Assembly: GCF_001425445.1 (NCBI RefSeq)
Contig: NZ_LMQU01000010.1
Coordinates: forward strand, 7,501-71,500
DNA length: 64,000 nucleotides
Source of the DNA: Devosia sp. Leaf420
GTDB lineage: Bacteria; Pseudomonadota; Alphaproteobacteria; Rhizobiales; Devosiaceae
Direction: 5' to 3'
Shown here: positions 48,183-56,239 of the stretch, piece after piece
Layout: every line of letters begins with the position of its first letter
Numbering within the stretch: position 1 is the stretch's first letter
The notes under the pieces: generated by a model
What the model was told of the DNA's origin: nothing
The model's database searches: none
The model's input: only the letters and a program-made list of their open reading frames with translations
Translations under genes and position numbers: made by a program

Positions 48183-48543
48183 AAGCTGGAACTCCTTGTT
48201 GACGCCCCAGAATGGCCAGTTCCTCGCGGAAAAGACTGTCCATCCACACTACTGCCCCTCAAAAGGGCCTTATAGCAGTACGAGCACCCACAGGCTTCGG
48301 TTCCGCTTTGTTCCGAAGCGCCATGCAACAGGAGATGTTGTGTCAAAAAAATCGTGCCCTAAGGCACGCTCTGGGTGAAGGGCTTAACTGCATTTGGTGG
48401 GACCATAGCACAAAAAATCAGCAAAATCAAAAGGAACGAATCGCCAGCACTGGCGTTCGCTGAACTTTGATTTTTATGCGACGATTCAATGTCGAATCGA
48501 GACGCGTCCGATAGTTAGCCTCGATGGCCCAGCGCAGAAGGCT
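48183..48543. other. Gene-free region between fdxA and carD
   Basis: 361 bp, AT-richer than its surroundings. On the minus strand it holds a strong terminator-like hairpin (48345-48368, separate entry). A second hairpin (CGCCA/TGGCG, about 48443-48455) has a T-rich tail on the same strand. The rest should hold the carD promoter; no RNA gene was recognised. Confidence 0.6.
48345..48368 (-). terminator. Rho-independent terminator downstream of fdxA
   Basis: CGTGCC (48353-48358) pairs with GGCACG (48363-48368). Read on the minus strand it is followed by seven T (complement of 48345-48351). It lies about 175 bp beyond the fdxA stop. Confidence 0.7.
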
Positions 48544-48882
48544 TCAATCGCCTTCGCCGGCCGTCTCGGAAAAGTACTTTTCGAGCTTGCCTTCTTCGCC
48601 GTCGCGTTCCTTGGCCTCGGGCAGCTCATCGCGGCGCTCGGTCAGGTTGGGCCAGACGCTCGAATATTTCCGGTTCAATTCAAGCCAGTTGTCGAGACCG
48701 CTTTCGGTATCGGGCTTGATGGCCTCGGCAGGACATTCCGGTTCGCAGACGCCGCAATCGATGCATTCATCGGGATGAATGACCAACATGTTCTCGCCCT
48801 CGTAGAAACAGTCGACCGGACAGACTTCCACGCAATCGGTGTATTTGCAGGCGATGCAATTGTCAGTGACGATATAGGTCAT
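48544..48882 (-). CDS. fdxA: 7Fe-8S ferredoxin FdxA
   Basis: 112 residues. The first cluster region [19 protein letters not shown] has the gapped cysteine set of 7Fe ferredoxins (3Fe-4S), and the second [16 protein letters not shown] is a standard 4Fe-4S motif. The C-terminal extension ([20 protein letters not shown]) is typical of the FdxA family. It carries electrons for low-potential reactions. It follows the S4-domain gene by 168 bp, a common order in this lineage. Confidence 0.96.
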   Translation of the reverse strand: MTYIVTDNCIACKYTDCVEVCPVDCFYEGENMLVIHPDECIDCGVCEPECPAEAIKPDTESGLDNWLELNRKYSSVWPNLTERRDELPEAKERDGEEGKLEKYFSETAGEGD

Positions 48883-49050
48883 AGAAAGGGCAGTCCTTGG
48901 CGGTCATCGCGGCCGGGGCGGGCCAGGCGACAGTCTCAACGGCTTTGGTGCTAAACTTTTTTGGGCGGGCCTGCAAGCGTCGAACCGGCCGCAAAAGCCT
49001 ACCTCATACCCGCAAGCACCCCACACCTTATGACATTTCGCGCGGATAGA

Positions 49051-49455
49051 TTACTCGTCCTCGGTGCGTAGTGCATCGGTCTCGCGGCGCTCTTTCTTGG
49101 TCGGCCGTCCGGCTCCGGATGGGCGCTCGGCGATCGCGGCCTCGAATGCGCTCCGCTCCTGCCGCGGTGGTTGAGCGGGCGACATATCTTCGTAAAGCCC
49201 CTGCGCCTCAGTCGCCGGGCCGCGCCGCGTCCCGGGATCGAGCACGCGCCAGACCACAATCCGTCCATGCAGCGACATCGTCAGCACATCGCCCGCGCCG
49301 ATCTTGTGATCGCTGCGATCGGTCCGCTCGGAATTGACGCGAATGGCGCCGGTCTCGATGATTCTTTGAGCCAGGGTGCGCGATTTGACGGCGCGCGAGA
49401 AAAACAGGAACCGGTCGAGCCGCTCCTTGCGGAGAGGTTCGCCCGACCCTGTCAA
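49051..49455 (-). CDS. S4-domain RNA-binding protein (Hsp15-like)
   Basis: 134 residues. The S4 domain (RLDRFLFFSRAVKSRTLAQRIIETGAIRVN, about 12-42, then KIGAGDVLTMSLHGRIVVWRV) binds structured RNA, as in Hsp15, which recycles free 50S subunits with stuck nascent chains. The tail is charged and disordered. It starts 3 bp after the helicase stop codon, so the two RNA-related proteins are almost certainly co-expressed. Confidence 0.9.
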   Translation of the reverse strand: MTGSGEPLRKERLDRFLFFSRAVKSRTLAQRIIETGAIRVNSERTDRSDHKIGAGDVLTMSLHGRIVVWRVLDPGTRRGPATEAQGLYEDMSPAQPPRQERSAFEAAIAERPSGAGRPTKKERRETDALRTEDE

Positions 49456-49458
49456 AGC

Positions 49459-52400
49459 TTACTCCGACTTGCCGCGCAAGGCGGCAAGGGCTGCGAAGGG
49501 GCTATCGGGATCGAAAGCCACCTTGCGTTCTTCGCGCTGCGGACGACGTTCGGGACGTTCGACCTTTTCGGGGCGCGGCCGCTCATCATTACGCGGGCGG
49601 GTATTGGCCGGGCGGCCCTGCGGACGCGCATTGGCAACTTCGCCCTCGGGACGACGCGGGCCCTTGGGGCGCGAGCGATCCGGACGGCCGCGGCCTTCGG
49701 GCTTGGCTTCGCCGCCCTCGGCAGCTTCAGGCCGGCGGTTGCCAGGCTTGCGGCCATTGTGATTGTTGTCGTTGTGACGACGCCCACCGGGGAACCAGAT
49801 CTCGTCGAATTCCGGTTCAGCCGGCGCTGCAGTTTCCGAAGCCTTGGCTTCGTCGATCACGCCCTCTTCCGCAGTCGGCGTCGCGTCGAGGACCGGCTCA
49901 GCGGCCACTTCAGCAACCGGAACGTCTTCTGCGGGCGCATCGAGGGCGGCAGCATTATCGTCCAGCACTGCCTCAAGCGCCGGAGCCTCCGCACCGATTT
50001 CGGCGACCGGTGCCGGTGCGGCAGCCTTTGGCGTGCGCCGAACGCGATAGCCGAGCGACGTCAGGATCGAGGCAAAATCCTCGCCCGAGCAACCGAGAAG
50101 GCTCGTCATTTCGACGGTGACGCGAAAACCATTGCCTTCGGCAGCGCCGGCTGGCGGCTCGCCTTGGAAGCGGGTGGGATCGATGGCAATCAGCGGCCGG
50201 ATAATGTCGGCGAGACGCTCGAGAATATCGATACGAACGGCACGCTTACCGGCCACCTTGAAGCCGGCAATCTCGTAAAGCCGCGGATCGACTTCGGGAT
50301 CGACGAGGAAAGAGGTCCGGCCCGAGAGGACGATATGGGGGATATCGGTGACGCCGGGCTGGCGCACGCCACCATTTTTCAGCGCAAACAGGATCAGCGC
50401 GAGTTCGCGCGGCGCTGGCTTCAGCGAGAGCGGCACATAGATATGATAGGCGCCGAATTTGATACCAAGCTTGCGCATCTTGCCGCGCACGTCCTGGTCG
50501 AGATTTTTGACATCGTCGGAGACCTGCCCGCGCGGCAGGAGACCAAGATGCTCGAAAAGCTGGAAGGCAATGCCACGCGCCGGCCCTTCAAGATCGGCTG
50601 GCGCTTCGAGCGCCATGACCTGCTCCAGCGTCGTATTGACGTGGTGGCGCAGCCAGAGGCCCAGGCGATCCTGAACGCGTTCGAGATCGGTGCCGGTCAG
50701 CGATTCGTCGGCAAGGATCAGGATCCGCGGACGATAAAGGCTGTCGCCCTCGACGAGTTCGGCGACGAGATCACCGCGCCAGCGCAGGCGTCCATCGGTG
50801 GCCAGAACGAATTCTTCGTTGGGCGCGCCCGCCAGCCGGTCGGCGCGATTGCGGATCTCTGGAGCGACGACCTGATCCGCGGCACTGCGCGTGCCCTTGG
50901 CGTCAAGTTCGCCATCCATACGCGCCAAAGTGAAGCGGAAGCCTTCAAGCGTGCCGAGAAGATGGCCCTCAAGCCTCACTTCGCCGCGCTCATTGATCTC
51001 GGGAGATACCATACGTTTGTCTTTCAGATGGCGGAGCAGCACGCTGGTGCGCCGGTCGACGAATCTCTGGGTCAGACGCTCATGGAGCGCATCACTCAGG
51101 CGATCTTCAATCTCTCGGGTCTTTTCGCGCCAATGTGATGGGTCTGCAAGCCAGTTTTTGCGGTTGGCGACGAAGGTCCACGTCCGGATTTGCTTGATCC
51201 GATGACTAAGAGTCTCGATGTCGCCCTCTGCATTGTCGCAAAAGCGCACCTGCTCGGCAATCCAGTCTGCGTTGACCGATCCATTTTGCCTCAAATCCGA
51301 AAAGATCCGGGTGACGATCTCGCCGTGGGCTGCTGGCGAAATCCCCTGATAGTCAGGGGTCTGACAACATTCCCAAAGGAGTTTGACCGCTTCGTGGCCA
51401 CGCGCCAACCCGCCGGCCTCGTTGCGCGAGAGGAATTCCAGGGCAAGCTGATCGGTTGCGATCGGCACGCGCGTCAGAGTTTTGTCGTCGGGCGTTCGCT
51501 CTAGGCTGGAGCGCAACCGATCGATGGACGAAAAATCCAGCACGGAATTGCGCCATTGCAAAACCTTGATCGGCTCGAAATCGTGCGTTTCGAGCTGAAC
51601 CACCAGTTCTTCGTCGAATGCGTCAGTGCCGCCTGTCACCCCAAAGGTGCCATTGCGTTTGTGCCGCCCGGCACGGCCCGCGATCTGCCCCATCTCCGCC
51701 GGCGTCAGCGGCCGGCTCTGGCGCCCGTCAAATTTCATGTCATCGGCAAAGGCGACATGGTGGATATCGAGATTGAGCCCCATGCCGATGGCGTCGGTGG
51801 CGACCAGAAAGTCGACATCGCCGTTCTGATAGAGCTCGACCTGGGCATTGCGCGTGCGCGGGCTGAGTGCACCCATCACCACCGCCGCCCCGCCCCGCTC
51901 GCGGCGGATCAATTCGGCGATGGCATAAACCTGCCGCGCCGAGAACGCGACGATGGCGCTGCGGCTTGGCTGGCGCGAGATCTTTTTCGATCCCGCATAC
52001 ATCAACTGCGAAAACCGCGGCCGCTCGATGATCTCGGCATGCGGCAACAGCTTGCGGATCACGCTCGCCATTGTCCCTGAGCCGAGCAGCAGCGTCTCAT
52101 GAAACCCGCGCGCCTTGAGGATTCGATCGGTAAAAATATGTCCGCGGTCAAAATCGGTCGCCGTCTGGATCTCATCGACTGCGACGCAATCGACATGGAT
52201 ATCCATGGGCATGGCCTCCACGGTCGCCACCCAATAACGCGGCTTGGGCGGCACGATTCGCTCCTCGCCCGTCACCAGCGCCACGGCCTGTTCGCCGACA
52301 CGCTCGACGACGCGCGCATAGACTTCGCGCGCCAATAGACGCAGCGGCAGGCCGATCATCCCCGTAGGATGAGCCAGCATGCGCTCGATGGCAAAATGGG

Positions 52401-52461
52401 TCTTGCCGGTATTGGTTGGGCCCAAAATGGCCTTGACCGACTGGGAGGATGCGAAAGTCAT
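49459..52461 (-). CDS. SUV3-like DEAD/DEAH-type RNA helicase with long basic tail
   Basis: 1,000 residues. Helicase core: Walker A LGPTNTGKTHF (~15), Walker B-type VAVDEIQTATD (~94; SUV3-type DEIQ), LLLGSGTMA, and motif VI QIAGRAGRHKRNG (~275). A middle region with SUV3-type features follows (to ~750). The last ~250 residues are low complexity: Ala/Glu/Pro repeats, then Arg/Pro/Gly-rich sequence (RPRPEKVERPERRPQREERK), ending in FDPDSPFAALAALRGKSE, a short tail conserved in this family. It probably unwinds RNA within the degradosome or ribosome maturation. ATG 52461 is taken since conservation starts there; the upstream 17 residues do not match. Confidence 0.9.
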   Translation of the reverse strand: MTFASSQSVKAILGPTNTGKTHFAIERMLAHPTGMIGLPLRLLAREVYARVVERVGEQAVALVTGEERIVPPKPRYWVATVEAMPMDIHVDCVAVDEIQTATDFDRGHIFTDRILKARGFHETLLLGSGTMASVIRKLLPHAEIIERPRFSQLMYAGSKKISRQPSRSAIVAFSARQVYAIAELIRRERGGAAVVMGALSPRTRNAQVELYQNGDVDFLVATDAIGMGLNLDIHHVAFADDMKFDGRQSRPLTPAEMGQIAGRAGRHKRNGTFGVTGGTDAFDEELVVQLETHDFEPIKVLQWRNSVLDFSSIDRLRSSLERTPDDKTLTRVPIATDQLALEFLSRNEAGGLARGHEAVKLLWECCQTPDYQGISPAAHGEIVTRIFSDLRQNGSVNADWIAEQVRFCDNAEGDIETLSHRIKQIRTWTFVANRKNWLADPSHWREKTREIEDRLSDALHERLTQRFVDRRTSVLLRHLKDKRMVSPEINERGEVRLEGHLLGTLEGFRFTLARMDGELDAKGTRSAADQVVAPEIRNRADRLAGAPNEEFVLATDGRLRWRGDLVAELVEGDSLYRPRILILADESLTGTDLERVQDRLGLWLRHHVNTTLEQVMALEAPADLEGPARGIAFQLFEHLGLLPRGQVSDDVKNLDQDVRGKMRKLGIKFGAYHIYVPLSLKPAPRELALILFALKNGGVRQPGVTDIPHIVLSGRTSFLVDPEVDPRLYEIAGFKVAGKRAVRIDILERLADIIRPLIAIDPTRFQGEPPAGAAEGNGFRVTVEMTSLLGCSGEDFASILTSLGYRVRRTPKAAAPAPVAEIGAEAPALEAVLDDNAAALDAPAEDVPVAEVAAEPVLDATPTAEEGVIDEAKASETAAPAEPEFDEIWFPGGRRHNDNNHNGRKPGNRRPEAAEGGEAKPEGRGRPDRSRPKGPRRPEGEVANARPQGRPANTRPRNDERPRPEKVERPERRPQREERKVAFDPDSPFAALAALRGKSE

Positions 52462-52573
52462 TGAGCAGCAATGTAGGGTGCGCAAATGCCTATGGCGAGG
52501 GGCAGCACGCATTGTCCCACAAAAGCACGGATTTTGTGATCATGCGGGATAGCGCTAAGCTTTGGAACGCAGC

Positions 52574-52640
52574 GGAAACGAACAGGGACAGAATCGGCAC
52601 AGTTCAGCAAATCCGTCTTTGTTCACGGCGATGGGTGGTG
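52574..52640 (+). repeat. Diverged direct repeat, copy A
   Basis: Shares with copy B (53041-53110) the segment GAACGAACAGGG, CAGAATC, TTTGTTC and an ATGG-TGGT end, with one indel. The sequence of GAACAGGG(A/T)CAGAATC type is often found at the edges of transposase-associated repeats. Confidence 0.55.
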
Positions 52641-53040
52641 GTGAGAATCGCTCGAAGCACACAAGTGTCGTTGGATGGTCTGCGTCCGCGCCCCTATAAC
52701 GCCATCTGGGCTTCATCTTGATTGCTAAAGCGTAAATTTCGGCGAAATCGGGCCGTTTCGTAACGAACTAGAAATGCCAGGACGTTCAGATTATTTGCGG
52801 AGTTAAGAGCTTTGTCTTGGCCTGCTGGCGGCGTTGAACCGTGAAATTCATACCTTTTCGTTTGACGTCCCATTCTGGGTCGCCGAGCCTGTGAGAAATC
52901 TTGCCACCAAGGCGCGCGTACAACTAGGCTCTTTGAAGAATATCGATCGCATCCCAGTTGCGACGCTAAAAATAAGCTTTGTCCCAAAGCGGGGCACTTT
53001 GCTTCTCCCGGCTTTGGCTCCTTAACATCTGGACCACACC

Positions 53041-53110
53041 GGGAACGAACAGGGTCAGAATCACGATCGAGGTTGAGATACCCGGTTTGTTCTACGCTAT
53101 GGCTGGTAGG
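53041..53110 (+). repeat. Diverged direct repeat, copy B
   Basis: Same order of blocks as copy A, 467 bp downstream in the same orientation: AACGAACAGGGTCAGAATC, then GGTTTGTTC, then ATGGCTGGTAGG. Spacing between first and last block differs by a single base. Confidence 0.55.
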
Positions 53111-53233
53111 CCTATGGGCGAAGTCCTACCGTTCGACCTCCCGCAAGCCGCTAACCGCCTTCTTGGCCTTCACGTCCATGACCAAACCCCTAATTTCTGA
53201 GCTCGCCCGCTTTCCCGATCAGTTCGTTACCGC

Positions 53234-53260
53234 AAACAAAAAGGGCGCCGAAGCGCCCTT
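53234..53260 (-). terminator. Hairpin terminator, minus strand
   Basis: AAGGGCGC (53241-53248) pairs with GCGCCCTT (53253-53260); on the minus strand a T-rich tract (complement of 53234-53242) follows. It lies about 90 bp past the DUF3108 stop, probably its second stop point. Confidence 0.7.
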
Positions 53261-53321
53261 AACAATCTCGCCCCGCAAAGCCGGGCAAAAAATCAGCAAA
53301 AATTGAGAAAAAACCTTTTGA

Positions 53322-53340
53322 CCGTCCCAACCCGGGACGG
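53322..53340 (-). terminator. Hairpin next to the DUF3108 stop, minus strand
   Basis: CCGTCCC (53322-53328) pairs with GGGACGG (53334-53340), 7 bp from the DUF3108 stop. On the minus strand the sequence continues CAAAAGGTTTTTTCTC, a plausible weak terminator tail. Confidence 0.55.
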
Positions 53341-53346
53341 CGGGCC

Positions 53347-54120
53347 TCAGCTCTCGGCTTTGACCAGCACCATCGAGAGGTCACCCATCGAGGTGCCGAG
53401 CAGCACGCGATAAGGAATAAAGTATCCCGTTTCGCCGAGCGGCATGTACCAGATGAGAATGCGGCTCTCGTCGGCTAGATAATTGGTGATCTCGTTGCTC
53501 TCATAGTGGCCCGAAATCGGCTCGTAATCGATCGAGCAGAGCACGACCGGCCCCTGATAGCCCGTGCGCGGTGACGTCGCGTCGTCGGTATCGACGAAGC
53601 TCATGTCGAGATTGAAGCGTTCGACGCCGGTAAAGATGCGCATGCGCCGATCGCAAACCGATTTGTCGAGCGCCCCGCCTTTGAGGACAAAGGCCGAAAC
53701 GAAATCGCCCACACCCGTCAGATGTCCCCGCTCGACGGGAACGCGATCGAAATCCCCAACTGGCGGCTCGACCTTGAAGGACGTAACGTTCTGGCCCGAG
53801 AAGCCGACATCGACATTGAATTTTTCGCCATTGGCCCGAGTTTCGAGCGCAAAGCTTTCCGAGCGCAGCGTCGAGCCCAAGGAATTCCCCTTGGCGGTGA
53901 TATTGGCCGTGCCGCTCGCCACCACTGCGCCGAGCCCAGCCACATTGGCTTTGACATCGAGCGTATAGGCGCTGCCCGTGTCATCGAGGTCTACACGCAT
54001 CATGGCGACATTGATGCCGCCAAGCGTAAGGACGTAGCTGGCGCTGGCGTCGACTGGAGCGGCCTGGACCTGCGTAAGGCCAAGAACGAGGGCTAGGGAA
54101 GCAAGGCTGGTTCGGATCAA
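53347..54120 (-). CDS. DUF3108 domain-containing exported protein
   Basis: About 257 residues if translation begins at TTG 54120 (then IRTSLASLALVLGLTQVQA, an ordinary signal peptide ending before APVDA). A longer frame from 54213 adds 31 polar residues and hides that signal, so I prefer the TTG. The mature part is beta-rich with the DUF3108 pattern (YVLTLGGINVAMMRVDLDDTG and IFTGVERFNLDMSFVDTDDA), with two cysteines. It is a periplasmic or outer-membrane-linked protein of unknown function. Divergent from rpmB. Confidence 0.8.
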   Translation of the reverse strand: MIRTSLASLALVLGLTQVQAAPVDASASYVLTLGGINVAMMRVDLDDTGSAYTLDVKANVAGLGAVVASGTANITAKGNSLGSTLRSESFALETRANGEKFNVDVGFSGQNVTSFKVEPPVGDFDRVPVERGHLTGVGDFVSAFVLKGGALDKSVCDRRMRIFTGVERFNLDMSFVDTDDATSPRTGYQGPVVLCSIDYEPISGHYESNEITNYLADESRILIWYMPLGETGYFIPYRVLLGTSMGDLSMVLVKAES

Positions 54121-54355
54121 GATAAAGGTCTCGGCTCGTGCAAAAGGCAGGCAACGGGCCCTTCGCGAATCACGATAAGAGGCCAAAGTGCCGGGCTCTT
54201 GTGCTACTGGCAAGGCACTCGCGGGTCTTTGAGCCCTGCCCGACCTTGACGCGCCAAGCCATTTTCTCTAAGACGCCCGCAGATTTCATCACAATCGAGG
54301 CCCGTTGCGGGATTCCCCGCCACGCAGGACCTTTACACAAATAGGAATTCTGAAA

Positions 54356-54640
54356 ATGGCACGTCGCTGCGAACTGACCGGCAAGGGCGTTATGGTGGGT
54401 AACACCGTTTCGCACGCTCTCAACCGTCACCGTCGTCGTTTCCTCCCCAACCTGATCAATGTGACGCTGATCTCGGACGCTCTGCAGCGCCCGGTCAAGC
54501 TGCGCATCTCTGCCGCTGCCCTTCGCTCGGTTGAGCACCGCGGTGGTCTCGACGCCTTCCTCGTCAAGCAGGATGACGCCGACCTGTCCCCGCTCGCTCT
54601 CGGCATCAAGAAGGAAGTGCGCGCCGCTCTCGCCGGCTAA
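54356..54640 (+). CDS. rpmB: 50S ribosomal protein L28
   Basis: 94 residues from [20 protein letters not shown], with AGGA 9 bp upstream; an upstream in-frame ATG adds an unrelated tail. L28 features: [12 protein letters not shown] near the N terminus, [20 protein letters not shown], and [17 protein letters not shown]. It belongs to the large ribosomal subunit. It stands alone with its own terminator, as in many relatives. Confidence 0.97.
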   Translation: MARRCELTGKGVMVGNTVSHALNRHRRRFLPNLINVTLISDALQRPVKLRISAAALRSVEHRGGLDAFLVKQDDADLSPLALGIKKEVRAALAG

Positions 54641-54661
54641 TCGCACTCTTCTCAAGATTTC

Positions 54662-54699
54662 AGCCGCGCGTGCCAAAAGCCGCGCGGCTTTTCTTTTTA
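54662..54699 (+). terminator. Rho-independent terminator of rpmB
   Basis: AGCCGCGCG (54662-54670) pairs with CGCGCGGCT (54681-54689), followed by TTTTCTTTTTAT, about 20 bp after the rpmB stop. Confidence 0.92.
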
Positions 54700-54762
54700 T
54701 ATAAGCTTCATCAATGCCACGCCGGTCTTCTGCCGGAGAGTGGCTCTCAGAGGTGCATTCTG

Positions 54763-55458
54763 ATGCTGTCTCGTTTCCTTGGCGCTGTCGCGGCCATGGT
54801 CGTGGTCGTTGCCGCGTCCAACGTTCTCGTGCTCTATCCCTTTCAGGTCCAACTTGGCGGCATAAATCTCGCCGATCTTTTGACCTGGGGTGCGTTCACC
54901 TTCCCCTTCGCTTTTCTGATCACCGACCTGACCAATCGCTATGATGGTCCGCGCAATGCCCGTCTCGTCGTGCTGGTGGGCTTCCTCGTCGGCCTCGCGC
55001 TCTCATTCTATTTGAGCTTCCATCCGCTGCCTTGGAATGCAGGCGGCGCTTCAGCCACCACCCAGCGCATTGCGCTCGCGTCCGCCGCAGCTTTCGTTAC
55101 GGGCCAATTGCTCGATATCAGCATCTTTTCGCGGCTTCGCGCCGTGCGTGCCTGGTTCCTGCCCCCGCTCGTCGCGTCGCTCTTTGGCTCGCTGATCGAC
55201 ACCACAATCTTCTTTACCGTCGCCTTCGCGCCCTTCCTTGCCGGCATCGATGCGCTGTTTGGGCTGCAGGATGGCTCGCTGGCCTTCCCCGCACCCTTCC
55301 TCGGGGTCGGTCCCGAAGTGCCGCTCTGGATTTCGCTCGCGGCAGGCGACTTCATGGTGAAGTTCCTCGCAGCACTCGTGCTGCTCGCGCCCTACCGCGC
55401 CCTCATGGGCCGGCTAAAGCCGCTTCCGCCGCTCGGCAGTGCGGCGGCGCTGCGTTAG
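54763..55458 (+). CDS. VUT-family (queuosine precursor) transporter
   Basis: 231 residues with about six membrane segments. The signature NLADLLTWGAFTFPFAFLITDLTNRYDGPRNAR (about 30-62) and LASAAAFVTGQLLDISIFSRLR match the VUT (vitamin uptake transporter-like)/YhhQ group, which imports queuosine precursors such as preQ0 or preQ1. A preQ1 riboswitch was not seen in the leader. ATG 54763 is preceded by an AGAGGTG site. It follows rpmB after a terminator and is convergent with the next gene, overlapping its end by 4 bp. Confidence 0.88.
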   Translation: MLSRFLGAVAAMVVVVAASNVLVLYPFQVQLGGINLADLLTWGAFTFPFAFLITDLTNRYDGPRNARLVVLVGFLVGLALSFYLSFHPLPWNAGGASATTQRIALASAAAFVTGQLLDISIFSRLRAVRAWFLPPLVASLFGSLIDTTIFFTVAFAPFLAGIDALFGLQDGSLAFPAPFLGVGPEVPLWISLAAGDFMVKFLAALVLLAPYRALMGRLKPLPPLGSAAALR

Positions 55459-56168
55459 CAGGTTACGCGGATCTCGGCGAAGCCGGTCTCGGCTTCGTTA
55501 CCGCCCGAGGTAACGGCCAACATGCAGGCGGTCCCGTTGAGCGGCACATTGCCGCCAGAGGGAACGGTCGTGCCATCGGTCAGCGAGATATAGCCATTGT
55601 TGACGTTCATCACCGTGATGGTCGCGTCGGTCCCACAGACGGGATAGCTATCGCCCGAAGCGACGAGCAGCCGCATGCCTGATGGCAGGCAATCGCCGTC
55701 GCTCTCGGCCGAAACCGTCGGCCCTGAAATCGATGGCAAGGCGGCAGGCTGAGTACCGGCCGCAGCGCCGTTGCCAGCGCGCCAATTCTGTTCGAGCGCC
55801 GCCAGGCGATTTTCGATGGCTGCGAGACTGGTGTCACTGCTCGTCGGCGCCACAGCGGCAGCGCTGGCTTGCGGGCTGCTGCGCTGGGCATAAAGATCAA
55901 GGCTCAAGCGCACTTGCGCCATCTCGGTCGAGATCCGCAAAACTTCCCGGCGCATTTCGGTATAGGTCCAGGCGGTCGTCGCAAGGGCGGCAACGCCGAC
56001 GACGGCGGCAACGCCGGCCAGAAGCGATCCCGGCCTTAGCCGCCATTTGCGCCGCGGCGCCTTGCGGGGCGCGGAGAGACCAAGCTTTTCGCGCGCACCC
56101 ACCTGCATATCGGCAGTTACGCCACCAACGGTCGTCTCGTCCCGATCCTGGCTCGGCTTGTCATCCAC
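55455..56168 (-). CDS. Membrane-anchored hypothetical protein with four-Cys C-terminal domain
   Basis: 237 residues. A basic cytoplasmic stretch (~1-47) leads into one membrane helix (~48-68), then a helical/low-complexity linker (IENRLAALEQNWRAGNG) and a periplasmic domain of ~80 residues holding four cysteines (DGDCLPSG, SYPVCGTD, NGTACMLA and the last residue), consistent with two disulfides. The final domain contains MNVNNGYISLTDGTTVPSG. I do not recognise the family. The stop overlaps the stop of the transporter gene. Confidence 0.75.
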   Translation of the reverse strand: MDDKPSQDRDETTVGGVTADMQVGAREKLGLSAPRKAPRRKWRLRPGSLLAGVAAVVGVAALATTAWTYTEMRREVLRISTEMAQVRLSLDLYAQRSSPQASAAAVAPTSSDTSLAAIENRLAALEQNWRAGNGAAAGTQPAALPSISGPTVSAESDGDCLPSGMRLLVASGDSYPVCGTDATITVMNVNNGYISLTDGTTVPSGGNVPLNGTACMLAVTSGGNEAETGFAEIRVTC

Positions 56169-56181
56169 GCAGCATGCTCCC

Positions 56182-56205
56182 GGCCAATCGACGTCGCGAT
56201 TGGCC
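56182..56205. promoter_or_regulatory. Inverted repeat between L,D-transpeptidase stop and the orphan start
   Basis: GGCCAATCG (56182-56190) pairs with CGATTGGCC (56197-56205) over a 6-nt centre. No T tract follows on the minus strand, so it is either an inefficient terminator of the L,D-transpeptidase gene or an operator in front of the orphan gene. Confidence 0.35.
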
Positions 56206-56239
56206 TTTCATCCAACTGGGGCCGAACTAAGGACCACAA

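Larger units (their letters stand above)
52462..53346. other. Gene-free, AT-richer region with a diverged direct repeat
   Basis: About 885 bp between the helicase start and the DUF3108 stop, with lower GC than the flanks. It holds two ~70-bp diverged copies in direct orientation (52574-52640 and 53041-53110). Minus-strand terminator-like hairpins lie at 53234-53260 and 53322-53340. Short open frames here show no family resemblance. Degenerate mobile DNA is the simplest reading. Confidence 0.6.

Noticed and set aside
49171..51138. 655-codon plus-strand frame opposite the helicase tail
   Set aside because: Antisense of the Arg/Ala-rich helicase; no domain, no ribosome site.
52834..53025. Possible small protein of 63 codons
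   Set aside because: No ribosome site, no family resemblance, and it lies within the decayed AT-richer region.
52462..53346. Stable RNA gene (tmRNA, RNase P or 6S RNA) in the large gap
   Set aside because: No conserved segments of these RNAs were recognised; only the diverged repeats and hairpins stand out.
54700..54762. preQ1 riboswitch before the queuosine-precursor-type transporter
   Set aside because: The 63-bp leader has no C-rich pseudoknot hairpin followed by an A-rich tail of the preQ1 type.
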